Assembly: GCA_034336665.1 (NCBI GenBank)
Contig: JAPFBE010000003.1
Location: forward strand, 36,616,360 to 36,680,359
Reading direction: 5' to 3'
Length of the DNA: 64,000 bases
From: Luscinia megarhynchos
Taxonomy: Eukaryota; Chordata; Aves; Passeriformes; Turdidae
Part shown: positions 37,166-48,500 of the stretch, in pieces
Layout of the letters: the number at the start of each line of letters is the position of its first letter
Numbering within the stretch: position 1 is the stretch's first letter
Notes under the pieces: generated by a model
Told to the model about the DNA's origin: nothing
Seen by the model: the letters and a program-made list of their open reading frames with translations, nothing else
The model's database searches: none
Position numbers and translations under genes: made by a program

Positions 37166-37195
37166 AAAAAAAATAAATAAATAAATTAAAAAAAA
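37166..37195. repeat. (AAAT)n / poly-A simple repeat
   Basis: An A8 run followed by AAAT units and another A-run. Ordinary microsatellite. Confidence 0.9.
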
Positions 37196-37199
37196 GAGA

Positions 37200-38235
37200 A
37201 AAATATAATTCTTTTTTCCAGCACCCATATCTTTTTGCAGTTCAAAACTACCATATTTCGTACCTAATTTTCCTGATAAATATCAGGCAGAAACCATTTA
37301 AACAGTATCAGTCTTCAAATTTCTGCAACTGTAGTAAACATAAGACCTGTACTTTTTCCTCTCCTAGAATCCAGATATCTATTTTCAGAAATTGATCACT
37401 AAATCCTCAAAAAAATGTTATGATAAAGCCACTTTATTGTTAACATTTGCTCCTGGAAGGGCAGATATTATATATAAAGGTGGTCTATTTTGCTCCTAGA
37501 CACGATAAAAAGGGAGATACTGTTTTCAAACATGACCAGTTCACCAACAGTCACGGATAATTGGATGTGTAAAGTAAACACTTGGCTAAACATAGCTGGA
37601 TTACAAGGACAGGTGTGCTGTCAACAAAAATCTGTGATGCCACCAATTAATATTCAATTCCTGTGTATTACAGAAAGGAGGAGACTCTCTCTTCTGTTGT
37701 CTCAGATTAATGTGACAAATCCTTCCTGTGAATGCTATCTAAGACAAAGAAGTGATGTATAATTTTAATGATTCATTCATTGTGTTCGTAGTGGATATGA
37801 TAGGACATGGAACTGATATTTTTCTGATATTCTTGGTAGGTACATGAGTCATTTTAAAGACGTGGGTTAGAAGAAGGGAAGAAAAGAGAAACAAAATCTT
37901 TCTCAGGTAGAAATCAGCATTTTCAATTCAAAAAGTCTTTTACCCAGAAAAACTGGTTATCACTGCATTTTACTTATTATTATTGACCTTTACAATTCTG
38001 CCTCAAAAGGTAGATGTCAGAATCCTCCACTAAGGTATTCTCTGACAAGGAGAAAACACAGCATCTAACGTGAGAGACAAGCCCTCAGAGCTGCTTAGTG
38101 AAATAGAGATAGGAAGTACTGTTACATCCTAATGAAGTTTCATGGATGATATACAATGAGTTTTGTACATAGAATATATCAGGTCATTTTTGTTCCAGTT
38201 TCTTCTACCATGCAGATTTAGACCCCATGAGCATG
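37200..38235. other. unique non-coding sequence
   Basis: No gene is supported. The 90-codon + frame (37490-37762) has no recognisable domain. Confidence 0.5.
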
Positions 38236-38238
38236 ATA

Positions 38239-38269
38239 TCATAGAATCATAGAATGGTTTGGGTTGAAA
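38239..38269 (-). mobile_element. 31-bp CR1 3'-end stub
   Basis: The + strand reads TCATAGAATCATAGAATGG followed by TTTGGGTTGAAA. This is the reverse complement of the canonical bird CR1 terminus, including both ATTCTATGA-type end repeats. Similarity stops after about 31 bases. CR1 is copied from its 3' end and often aborts early, so this is either an extremely short insertion or the surviving edge of a deleted copy. Confidence 0.88.
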
Positions 38270-38274
38270 TTTGT

Positions 38275-40760
38275 ACCATTTAGCAATTTTTTATTCATTA
38301 ATATATAGTAGCCAGGACAAACAGTATACTAAGCTAAATATTACATTTCCCATACCTGATGCAGACCTATAACTTGATAAGTCTTTGCAAGCCAACCACT
38401 TTCCAGTCTGGAGGGGACAGATCAACCACCAATGATCCTTGGAGTATCTGACCATTGATATTTCTGATTTACCATCTTCTGATGGCAATTTCCTTGGACC
38501 TTTAGAGTTTTGAAATGCAGAGCTTTTCCTCTTCCATCGTTGGGTCAGCTTTCCCTCAACAGATGTGCTTCTTTTTTGGGTTCTTATCTGTCTTGCATTG
38601 CTTTACCCCAGGTGTTTTGTCATCAAATAAAACTATCCTCAGTGAAACTGAGCCGAGTGCGAACATCCACAGAGGTTCTCCCTCCCCAAGCACCCTGTGA
38701 GAGATCTAGAACTGCTCATTGGATGCAAAGGTCCCTCAAGAAGCTAGCCAAAATACTTCCATTACCTTAAAGTATGATGATTCCTTCATTGCATGTGGGA
38801 TGACTTTCTAAACCTTTAAACATCAGACACACAAGGGTGTATGGTAAATGAGGACATTCCTCAGAAACATTTTTCTCTAACAGATGAGAAGCATCTAAGG
38901 CCCTGGGACAAAAAAGCATTTAAACAGTGTAATGGAGAAATCAATACTAAATGAAAAGAGTGATACCTCATGGTTAAGTGGAAAGAGCAAAATAATACAC
39001 AAACAAATGTCAGCTGTCCCAAAATGGTAGGAGTACAAATGTATAAGCAGTTTGTTTATAATAAAATTATGCTATTTCTTTCTCTTACCTATAGTTTATG
39101 ACTCTGACTTAGAGTATAAGGAAGATGAAACTGCTCTGAATGTGCACTGCACACAGTTCAGGCTCATCCTTATGTCCCATTGGGACAGATACAAAAAGCT
39201 AAATAAAAGGTTTCATCTGCACAATAAACAAAAAAAAAAGTTTAGAAACACTTCCTATTCCATATTTTCAAGCTTATTATGCTTGAGAAGTGTTAGAACA
39301 TTGATTCAAAAGCTTTGATTTTATTTTAAAAACCATATTTTTATAAGATAAAATATTAAAAAATAAGAGAGAGCAAATAAAGTACTTGTTACTGCCAGTG
39401 TGAAAATCAAAATAAAATTACATTAAATTGAATCAAATTAATAAAAAGCTTTCCTGAATTTTCAACTCATCTATTCACAAAAAAAAAAAAAAAAGAGTCC
39501 ATTACTCTCTTGGCTCTAATTAAAACCACATTTATATTTATGTCAGCATGCTTCCTGCTGACTTGAACTCAAGGTTACTATTCGGTTTTAGAAAATGTTA
39601 GATGGACAAGGTAAGTGAGATTGTGGCCCTGATGAAGGCAGAGGAAACTTCAGAACATTACCCCATTTTTACATTTGTGAAAATGCCCACACATCCTTGC
39701 AACCCTGAAGTAAGACAAAGAGGAAATCACAGATTACACTGACTTTAAACAGTACTGGAAGGGATAAGGATTGGAATTGGACAATGATAATGGAAAAAAA
39801 ATAATTTAGAATATGCTGTGATAACTTAAGAAGCAAATGAAATCCATGAAGTATCCAGCTATGAAACCAGCAAAGCATTTTGAACCTAATGGGGTGGGAA
39901 AACAGTAACTGTTTCACATCACCTGAGTTTTATACACTGCACTGGCTGAAAATTATTAGGGGAACCTATAAGATGGAGCCACCTCTCTGCTTGACTTTAC
40001 ATTTCACTGAGAAATCCTAACCAAAATAGTATTAGTGAAATGAATAATGCAAAATTATATTCTATTTTGTCATCCATCCTCTAGCAGAACTGCAATAATC
40101 AGAAAAAAAAGGTCTCAACAAAATATCTACAAAATTCATAGAACAGTCCAGGTGGCTACATTTGTTTTCATTAATTAAACTTGACACCTAGTATGGAATG
40201 GACTTGTTTTTTACGTTTAAAAATTTTCCAATCCAAAATTGAATGGCTTAGTATAGTACAGTGTACCTATTAGGAATGGTACCAGGTTCATGCAAATTTT
40301 CAAGTTATACAAGAGTATTGTTTTGGAGTTTGATAATTTTAAAATACTAAAATCATGTTCAGAATATATTTAACAAACAAAATTGTAAAGAGGTGAGTTC
40401 CAGTTCCTAACGACATTTTATCACACTCATGAGCACATATGTAGCCAATGAAGCCTAAAGAGCTTTAACTCATAAAACTTGTTCAAGATCCATAGAAAAA
40501 GCTTCAAGAACAGCTTTTTCATGAATGGAAAACAAGATTTTAATTTCTCACCAAAAAAATTTGAAAAGTCATGGTTAAATTGCAACAGTGATTGCTGCAA
40601 TAACCTATGAGAGATGTGGGGATTGTTTCAGTTTCAGTTCTGCACTGGACTACTAAAAAGCATAAACTTTTCTTAAAATCTCAGACTACTAAAATTCTGG
40701 ACTAATAAGATTATTTCCAGAAGAAAGGCATCACTCTATATTACAGGGATGAAGAACTTT
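38275..40760. other. unique AT-rich non-coding sequence
   Basis: No gene is supported. An A16 run lies at 39479-39494. Two overlapping + frames near 38510-38770 have no recognised domain. Confidence 0.5.
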
Positions 40761-40765
40761 ATTTT

Positions 40766-40876
40766 AAAAACAAACAAACAAAAAAACCCTACCAAAAAAA
40801 AAAAAAACCAAAAAACAAAACAAAATAAACCCAACAAAACAATACAATAACAATGCTTACAATAAACATAATACAA
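40766..40876 (+). repeat. A/C-only low-complexity tract
   Basis: ACAAACAAACA units, CCCTACC, a long A-run around 40794-40807 and AACCC/AACAA words make the + strand almost free of G and T for about 100 bases. It belongs to the same class as the tracts at 8320, 15200 and 53299. Confidence 0.85.
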
Positions 40877-40900
40877 TAAACTCACTTTTAAGTGAGTTTA
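40877..40900. repeat. 11-bp perfect inverted repeat
   Basis: TAAACTCACTT at 40877-40887 is the exact reverse complement of AAGTGAGTTTA at 40890-40900, with a 2-base centre. The CACTTTTAAG half is repeated a third time at about 40904-40913. It lies at the edge of the A/C tract. Confidence 0.8.
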
Positions 40901-40914
40901 ATTCACTTTTAAGA

Positions 40915-42275
40915 CACCCCAGTTCACAATATTTTCTTCCACAACCTTTTTCTTTTCCTAGGTGCAAAACAGACTGGTTTTTCCAATGCCATTCCAATTT
41001 GTCAGCTATTTCAAATATGTTATAACGTTAAGCACTAATTTATTTTTTTTTAAGAAAAATGTTACTAGTTACATATAACTATATATCCCTGAAACTCAGG
41101 TTTTTTTAGGGAAGAAATGAAGGTTGACTTCTTTTTTTTTTAACAATTATCTCTGCTTTTCATCTTATTAAAAATGTTCTAACATGAATGGATCTTCCAG
41201 TATCATGAAGACTTTAGAAAATATTCATATTACAGTAAAATCAAGTTTGAAGATCCTTACTTTCTGCATATCATCTAAGTGCCAAAATATTTTTTCCATT
41301 CGTAATTGCAGATGATAATAATTTGGGTAGTATTCTGGAAACATTTTCTCTAATCTCTCCTAAAGTTATAATCCTAATGTTCTTTAAATAGAAAAGTACA
41401 GAACAAATGAAAGAACAAGTAAGACTAACAAATCCACCATATCTGAAACATATTTAGCAACTTCCAAATCCTTTTATTTTCACAGTTGATGACATTTGCC
41501 TCTGTTTAAACATTATAAAATATTCTTTTATGGAAAAACAGAAGAAATAAACAGAGAAGATCAGTAAAACTGTCAGATTAGCAGTACTGGACTGGCAGGT
41601 AGCAAATGCATGTCAGAATTTCTAGCAGCACAAAAGCTTCAGTGCACATTATGACGATTCTTGTGTCAAGATGCAGGTGAGTCAGAACCAGTGATGTAGA
41701 AAATTAGTGAAAAAATATATAAATAGTATGAACTGTAAATGCATATTCATATAAAAGTATTCAATATACAGTAGATAATAATCTCAGTTTATTTATTATC
41801 TCGTTGGCCTGTCAGTTGCTGATGCAATTCAAACAAACAGGTCATATGGAATCCCATTGTGAATTATCTAGGTTAAATATTTTTGATAAATAATTCTTAT
41901 GTACTGTGATAAAACGAGTCAGATCTTATCTGTATGTCAATGACTTGAATTGAAGAGACAAGAAACACAAACAAGCTAATAATTATAACTGCAGGAAATA
42001 AGATTTTTTTTTCCAGGTCTGCATCCTCATCAGAGTCAGTTTGATCTTATGGAAAAAAAAGGTCAGAATTTGCACATGTCAGCTTGTCCTACCATCACTT
42101 TCAGGAAACAAGTCTAGTTGCTTGGTGTATGAATTAACTTTATTATTTTGCCAAAAAAATGCAATCTTGATATATCGTTTAATAAACAACAAAATTGTCA
42201 AAAATAATTTAATCTGGCTACTGCTACTGATGCATAAGACTATTAAAAATGTTTCTGTAAATACCTTAGCAACAG
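40915..42275. other. unique AT-rich non-coding sequence
   Basis: Nothing gene-like is seen. The 117-codon + frame beginning at 42041 runs into the CR1 fragment that follows, and its last 35 or so codons come from CR1, so it is not an independent gene. Confidence 0.55.
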
Positions 42276-42280
42276 AAGGA

Positions 42281-42515
42281 TGGCCAAGGACAATCTCCAT
42301 CCTCTACTGGATGCAGAGGGGAAACTTAGTGACAAAGAATGAGGAAAAAGCTGAGGTACTGAATGTGGCCTTTACCTCAGTTTTTCAGAGATGAACTGTT
42401 GATCTTCAGGTTCTCAGACCTCTGAGCTGGAAGACAGGGACAGAGAGAAGAATAAAACCCCATATAATCCAAGGGGAGATGAATAGCATTGTGCTTAACC
42501 ACTTAGTTCTACCAT
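42281..42515 (+). mobile_element. CR1 retrotransposon fragment, internal ORF2 segment
   Basis: This matches the CR1 ORF2 segment between the endonuclease and reverse-transcriptase domains. Nucleotide blocks resemble CCATCCTCTACTGGATGCAG, GAGGAAAAAGCTGAGGTACT and ATAATCCAAGGGGAGATGA in family order. One frame reads VTKNEEKAEVLN and TSVF, typical of CR1, but other blocks fall in other frames. Both the 5' and 3' parts of the element are missing, so the copy is an inactive internal piece. Confidence 0.88.
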
Positions 42516-42519
42516 TTTT

Positions 42520-43195
42520 CCAGATTCCAAATAACAAATGCCGGCTACTAAAAGCCAAAAATTTTTCTAGATAACATCACAATGTTTTAAATTGAAAGAT
42601 CAATTCAAAGACAAATATAATTTTCCTAATGTCATCTTCTTTATTAAAAAACACACTTTATCTTAGAGAAAAAAGCCACCTTATATCAATTGTAGTCAAC
42701 TTCAGACCAAATTTTTTTACAGAAAAATTGATTTGGTGTACTGCGATATATGACTGCAGTGATATGATTTTTTTTTCTTGAGGAAGTACTAAAATAAAAA
42801 AGATACAAGAATATAGGCTTGTTTACAGGATACAAAAATACTCTTATTTATTGCAATGACAGTAGCAGTGTGTCACTATGCAAACCTCTGAACAAATAAC
42901 CTAACATCTGCTAAAAAGCGGAAGAGGAGAAAACATTGGCCATTGTTCATTATCTCAGGGTCCTGCTGTGTCGGGTTGGGCTCTGCGGGTGAGCAATTTT
43001 GCATGAAAATCACCCTCTCTTTGTACACTTCTGTTATTTATATTGTTGCCGTTGCTGTTCATTTTCTTATCTCATGACTGTTTCCAGACAATTGTTCTTA
43101 TTTCAACCTGCAATTTTCACCTTTTTGTGCCTTCAATTCTCAACTCCATTCCCAGAGTGAGAAGGAGGGGAGTAATCAGGGTCTGGTTTGGGACA
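42520..43195. other. non-coding sequence leading into a G-rich patch
   Basis: No gene is supported. From about 42960 the DNA becomes richer in G (CGGGTTGGGCTCTGCGGGTG near 42972), with a few CpGs. There is no TATA box or clear transcription start. Confidence 0.45.
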
Positions 43196-43202
43196 GCTGC
43201 CA

Positions 43203-43240
43203 GGGAAAAGGGCAGGGGGGAAGGAGAAAGGGGGTGAGGG
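43203..43240 (+). other. G-quadruplex candidate
   Basis: The + strand carries G-runs at 43203-43205, 43210-43212, 43215-43220, 43230-43234 and 43238-43240, with loops of 4, 2, 9 and 3 bases. Five runs of three or more G in 38 bases is striking in such AT-rich DNA and meets relaxed criteria for an intramolecular quadruplex. A frame ending RRRGVIRVWFG and a Gly/Arg/Glu-rich tail covers it but looks compositional. Confidence 0.6.
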
Positions 43241-43244
43241 TACT

Positions 43245-44730
43245 CAAGTGAAGGTACTAAATTGCCATCCCTAAAGCACGGCAAGGACGTTTTGGTACCA
43301 GAACATGCATGGATGCTCTCTACATAATTATGTCACACAAAATGTAAATTAAAAATAGATTTCATTGCAAAATATGTAATAAATTATCTAATCTCAAAAA
43401 AGAGTAACTAATTAACACAGGTGAAATAAGGATTAATAAAATTTTTAATAAAAGTAGTCAAATGTATAGTGTCCTTCACCTCTAAAGGTTTATGCAATTT
43501 GTTCTGACACGAGGTAGCTGTGATAAAGTTGATTGTACAAAGTTGTCATTTATTGATTACAGCAATATTGACAACCTTCTCTACAAAAAGAATGAAAAAA
43601 TGAATTTCAGGTCTCTCAGTTCAGCTTCAAGCTGTTATTTTGGTTATTTCTGTGGTCTAAAGGGATTGTCTGTAGATTCATTTCAGATGATTCAAAGACA
43701 GGTTTCAGCTCCAGGCTGAAACATCATGGCTCATAATACAGTTAAAGGGAGCAACACACATAAACACATTGACTTCAAACAGTAAAACCCCACGAGATAA
43801 TCAGATATTCAGTAGAACTTTCATCTTTTATACAATAACACAAATTTTTCAAATCACAGAATTAATACTTGAAGAGTTTTAGCATTATTTATTAGTTCTA
43901 TAGACTCATTAGATTCTGCTGAAAATCTGGCCAGCATGTATTAGGCTAGAATGTCTTTTTTCCCCCATATGTAGGAAAAAAACCCTAAATAGACTATGTA
44001 CCTAAATTTAAAAAAAAAAAAAAGGAAAATTAAAAAAAAACCCACACCAGAACTGAGATGCAAAGTAATTTTTTTTTCTGTCAATTTTATTTTGTGAATG
44101 TTTGCTTACTAGTCTCAATGGACAGGAGCTGCCATCCCATTACTAGAACAGTCATCATTATAGTTGTATGTAGCCTACAGCATATAGCAATAGTTGTAGC
44201 ATTTCTATAGTTATATATGTATTAAGACTTGGATATGGAAAGAAGGAATCTAAAATAATTTATTTTATTACTTGAAAATTGCTGGATAAATAAGACCTGA
44301 AGAGTGGGATCTGTCAACTTATGAAACTTAATTGTTCAATGAGAGACTATTTTTCCCATGCCCTTTACTTACTTCATTCTAATATAATTCCAACAAAGGA
44401 TCAATTTAGATGATCATGGGAAGCAGCATAAGAATTATATTACAATTTTAGATTAAAACCAGAGAAAATTGATAACACTGAAATCATCATTTGAAGGCCT
44501 TTTTTTTCAATTTAACATGAGTTATGATTGCAGGTCCTAAACATTCTTTACTTTATGATCTAAGCTAAAATATTCTTCTTAATTCTCAGTTAGGCATCCT
44601 CTTTTTTTGCTAAATAGAAATATTTGTACTTAAATTACATATTTGTAAGGGCTCCTGTCTTTCAGCCTGGATAAAATGAATTTTCCAGATTATGAAAACT
44701 TTTTAGTGATAGAAAGTATGAAAATATACA
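43245..44730. other. unique AT-rich non-coding sequence
   Basis: No gene is supported. Two A-runs lie near 44010-44040. No transposon end appears before the CR1 copy that follows. Confidence 0.5.
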
Positions 44731-44734
44731 AATT

Positions 44735-44859
44735 CAGATGGGATGGGCATTGAACGACCTGATCTAGTAAAATGTGTCTTTGCCCGTGACAGGGGGTTTG
44801 GAGTAGAAGGTCTTTAAAGGAAGATTCCTTCCAACCCAAACCATTCTATGATCCTATGA
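44735..44859 (+). mobile_element. CR1 retrotransposon 3' end
   Basis: The last 125 bases of a CR1 copy. Blocks like ACCTGATCTAGTAAAATGTG, GCCCGTGACAGGGGGTTTGG and CCTTCCAACCCAAACC lead into the terminal CCATTCTATGATCCTATGA. It is 5'-truncated. The 3' end at 44859 faces the 3' end of the minus-strand copy that begins at 45180. Confidence 0.95.
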
Positions 44860-44976
44860 GCTATGTGAATTATCTTGACAGTGTCTTTATTTTGTTTGAC
44901 TAATTTTTTTGATACTTTATATCATTCATTTTAATCATAGAGTGGTTCCAATGAAGTTCCATTTGGGAAAACATTC

Positions 44977-45022
44977 AAAAAAAATTTTTTTTTACTTTTT
45001 TTTCTGTTTTTTCTTTTTTTTT
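44977..45022. repeat. A8-T-rich low-complexity tract
   Basis: Eight A followed by interrupted runs of T (nine, eight, six and nine). It lies between two convergent CR1 copies. Confidence 0.85.
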
Positions 45023-45179
45023 CCCAGACTATTCTTCATTTTCTCTTTATAAACATTTCTTGCAAAAAGAAGCCCAAACCTGTGATAAGTTTTTTTACAT
45101 TTGGGTATGTGTTTCTTCTCCATTGCCTTTAATATTTTCTGTCAAAAAAGCACTGGCAAGTTATAAGTAGAAAATCCAA

Positions 45180-45583
45180 AGAATAATGAAATGTGCTTGG
45201 TTGGGAGGAACTTTAAAGATCATCTAGCACAACCACTCTGACAATGGTCAGGGACACCTTTCACTAGATCAAGTTTTCAAAGCCTCATCCACCCTGGCCT
45301 TGAGCACTTCCAGGAATGGGCATCCACAGCTTCTTTGGGCAACTTGTTCTGGTGTTCAGCCTAACAGCATAGGAGAGATGTTCAAGCCATCCAATCATTT
45401 TCATGGCCCCCCTCTCGACCCACTTTTACAGGCCCACGCTCTTCTTGCACAGAGCTGGGCACAGTTCTCTACATGGTCTCAGAAAATCAGAGTAGAGGGG
45501 CAGAATCACTGCCCTCGACCTGCTGGTCGTGTTTTTTGTGCAACTTAAGATACAGTTGACTTTCTCAGCTGCAAATGCACAAC
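45180..45583 (-). mobile_element. CR1 retrotransposon fragment, distal ORF2 and 3' end
   Basis: Read on the + strand this is the reverse complement of CR1. It has a decayed terminus (GGTTGGGAGGAACTTTAAAG), then ATCATCTAGCACAACCACTC, CACCCTGGCCTTGAGCACTT and GGGCAACTTGTTCTGGTGTT. Beyond a likely internal deletion near 45360-45380 come CAGAGTAGAGGGGCAGAATC and CTCGACCTGCTGGTCG. The terminal octamers are too worn to count. The 82-codon + frame over it is antisense shadow. It is older-looking than the copy at 44735. Confidence 0.93.
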
Positions 45584-45589
45584 TTTTTC

Positions 45590-48500
45590 TCCTCTAGAAA
45601 GAGAAATAAAAAACTGAACATTGAATATAATTACCTAAAAAGCAAAGCTTTTAGACATCACATTCAATTTTTGGAAAGGCTTATTTTATGAATATTTGTC
45701 ACATTTCTAAACCAAGTGTGCATATTCATTACAAATATTTTATAGTATGATCCATGTGATTCTTTATCTCAATTTAAAAAAAAAATAAATAAGTAGTTTT
45801 TAAGTAATCACTTGGATGAATTTTTTTTCCTTCAAATTACTTACTCGAACAAGTTCAGTGTCTGCTATGGGCATAATCCACTTATTTTAATACACTCGAC
45901 AAAAAAGGTGTATTCATTTAGTTTATGACAAAAAATGTTTTAATAATAGTCTGTATATACGATGAGCCTCTTCCATCCTATTGTTTTGCTCAGCCACATT
46001 TGCAATAACTTTTTTGGTACCTGAGATTCTGAAAGCAATTAGCACACCCTTCTACACTGCCACAAATCATGATAGTTTAAATTTATTTTCCACAGCACAG
46101 TAGGCAAATAAATTTAAATATTTCTATTTTAACAACTCGGAGTTCATTTATTTACATAAGTACTGAGTTTGTCATGCTTATCTTACTCGTCAAAAGCCCA
46201 TCTTTTTAAAGCATTTCAGTCTGTCATTTGCTCATATTTCAGCTCTTTAGGATATCTGTCTGAGGATAATGTGCAAAGTTTAGCAGGTCAAAGACAGCTC
46301 TGTGTAAAAACACTAAAGATATTTAGATTTTTTTTTTCCATCAAGATACTGGGGATAATAAATTGAGAAGCAGTCAGTTACTTGATTTAATTTCATAGTT
46401 TCTATCAGGAGCAGTCCAACAAACTCCTAATAACTCCCATTTTTCACAAAATGACATGTCTCCACTTCTAAACAAAACTAATGGGCAGTGGAAACATTCA
46501 TGAGTGGATCAAAATTTAAATGAAAAATGTCATTAGATAAAAAAAGTTGAAATGCTGAGTCCATAAATACCTATTATGAAATTAATGGCGGGTGCAATAT
46601 TTACATCATTTTAATAATCAGTGTAACTCCTTAAAGTTATTAGTTCTCTTTCATGCTATTTATACAGCAGAATTTGCATCTGATTCTAATCAAAAATACA
46701 TATTCTAGCCCTTGAAAATTGTGCTACTTTGTTGCTTGTCATGCTTCACCTACATTTTCCATATATTCCTCTAATTATAGTATCAATTTATTTAAGAGAA
46801 TGTTCAAATTTTTGTGGTATATTAAAAATGATGCAAAGGCTGCCCATATAGTGAAAAAATATATTCAACCATTATCCACCCAGCCAAAAATTTCAGAGCT
46901 TCAGAAAGTAGGTCATACCATAATAGTGACATTGAACTTTTCAACTGGGAGTAATTAGGTTTTATTTTCAGTGCTCAGTGACCTACTCTGAAAAATAAGA
47001 TAATACAAGGAGGGTTCAGCTTTTTTTTTTTTGCTTTTTTTTTTTTTTGTTAGTTAGTGCCTTGCTTTGTTATTTCTTTCTACTGTATGTACCTTAAGAA
47101 TCCATAAACGTTTCCTATCCAGAAAATAGTAGCTGACAGCTGTGTAGGGCATTTCTGCTGTTTAATATGTCATAAAGAATCTGTTGCAAGCAATGATGTT
47201 ATCATTAGGGAACAAGGATAGTGTCTATTATTTCAGAAGCGAATAATTCAGCACTAAATCATTTCAAATGTAGTGTCACTTGCAGGGAAGAGAAAGCAGG
47301 AAAGTTACTGTGTATGAAACAAGCTTTGCAGTAATACTTACAGCACAGAAGCACAGAGGGCATTTGAAGCACACTTCCATGTGTATTCCCTCTAGGGCAC
47401 TTTAGAAAGCTTTGCTTTTATTTAATGGCTGCTTCCTAATGCAAAGAGACATAATAAAATGCACTTGCATCTGTTAGCTCAGATAACAAGACACATTTCT
47501 CCTTTTTGGGGCTAGGGTGTTTTAAGAGCCTTTTGACACAATTCAGGCTACTGTGTTGCAGCACGAACATAATACTTCCCAAGAGTATTAAATTTTTTAT
47601 TTGTTTCTAATGTCATTACAAGAAAAAATACCCTCCCAGCCCTTGCTTTGGTCACGAATTTGTCTTATGTATCAGTGTGTGGGGTAGCCTGCTGCATCAT
47701 GCCAATGTGTAGTGTAATGCAACAAGAAGTACAGCTTTGATAGAGGGTGTCAGATGCTAAATAACATGAAAAGGCATGCAGTAAACTTCCACAGACAAGG
47801 GACTGCTTATTCAGAGGCAGACTTTCTCTGGCACTTACACAGCTGTGAGCTCGGAGTGGGAAGTCTGCAATGCCTCTATCCTGTTATGTGGAACATACAA
47901 AGGGCAACTTTTTAGCATAATAAACCTGTTTCAGGCAGTGTTCCCTATTTTACTGAACATGACTGAATATCCTCAGTGGATACAGAGACTATCAAGTGTA
48001 GTAGTAGATGTTCACCAAAGAGGAACAGAGTATCAGACACCCAAGGACTGAAAATTACCTAAGAGCACCTTCATCTTCATCCAAGAGCCTGGTTTAAAAC
48101 ATATATTAAGTGAAAAATTCTCTGCTGTTTGGTTGCTGATGCAATTATAACAAAAAAATTATATACACTATCTCTATGCTCTGACATTTCTGACAAAACA
48201 AAACAAGGATCTTCAATCTACAAACAGGCAGCAGCAACTCAATACCACCTCAGTAATGTCCTTCAATAAATCAGTGCCTGTATTCAGGAAAGTAAGCTTT
48301 TGTATTTTTACAAGACTTCAGAAAATTCAGTGGCAACTGACTGATTTTTATCACATTGATACTTATTCCCTCATATTTTCACATAGATTAATTGTGAGCA
48401 ATGCTTCTGGGAGGGGCGGGAAATATAATGAAAATATTCCCATTGTTTCTTGAACACTAGGTGATAAAGTTTTCCTAAATATTTTCAGCTCTATTGAATT

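Noticed and set aside
42041..42394. 117-codon plus-strand frame as a gene
   Set aside because: Its last third (VTKNEEKAEVLN region) is CR1 ORF2 and the first part is unique AT-rich DNA. It is a chance read-through into a transposon fragment.
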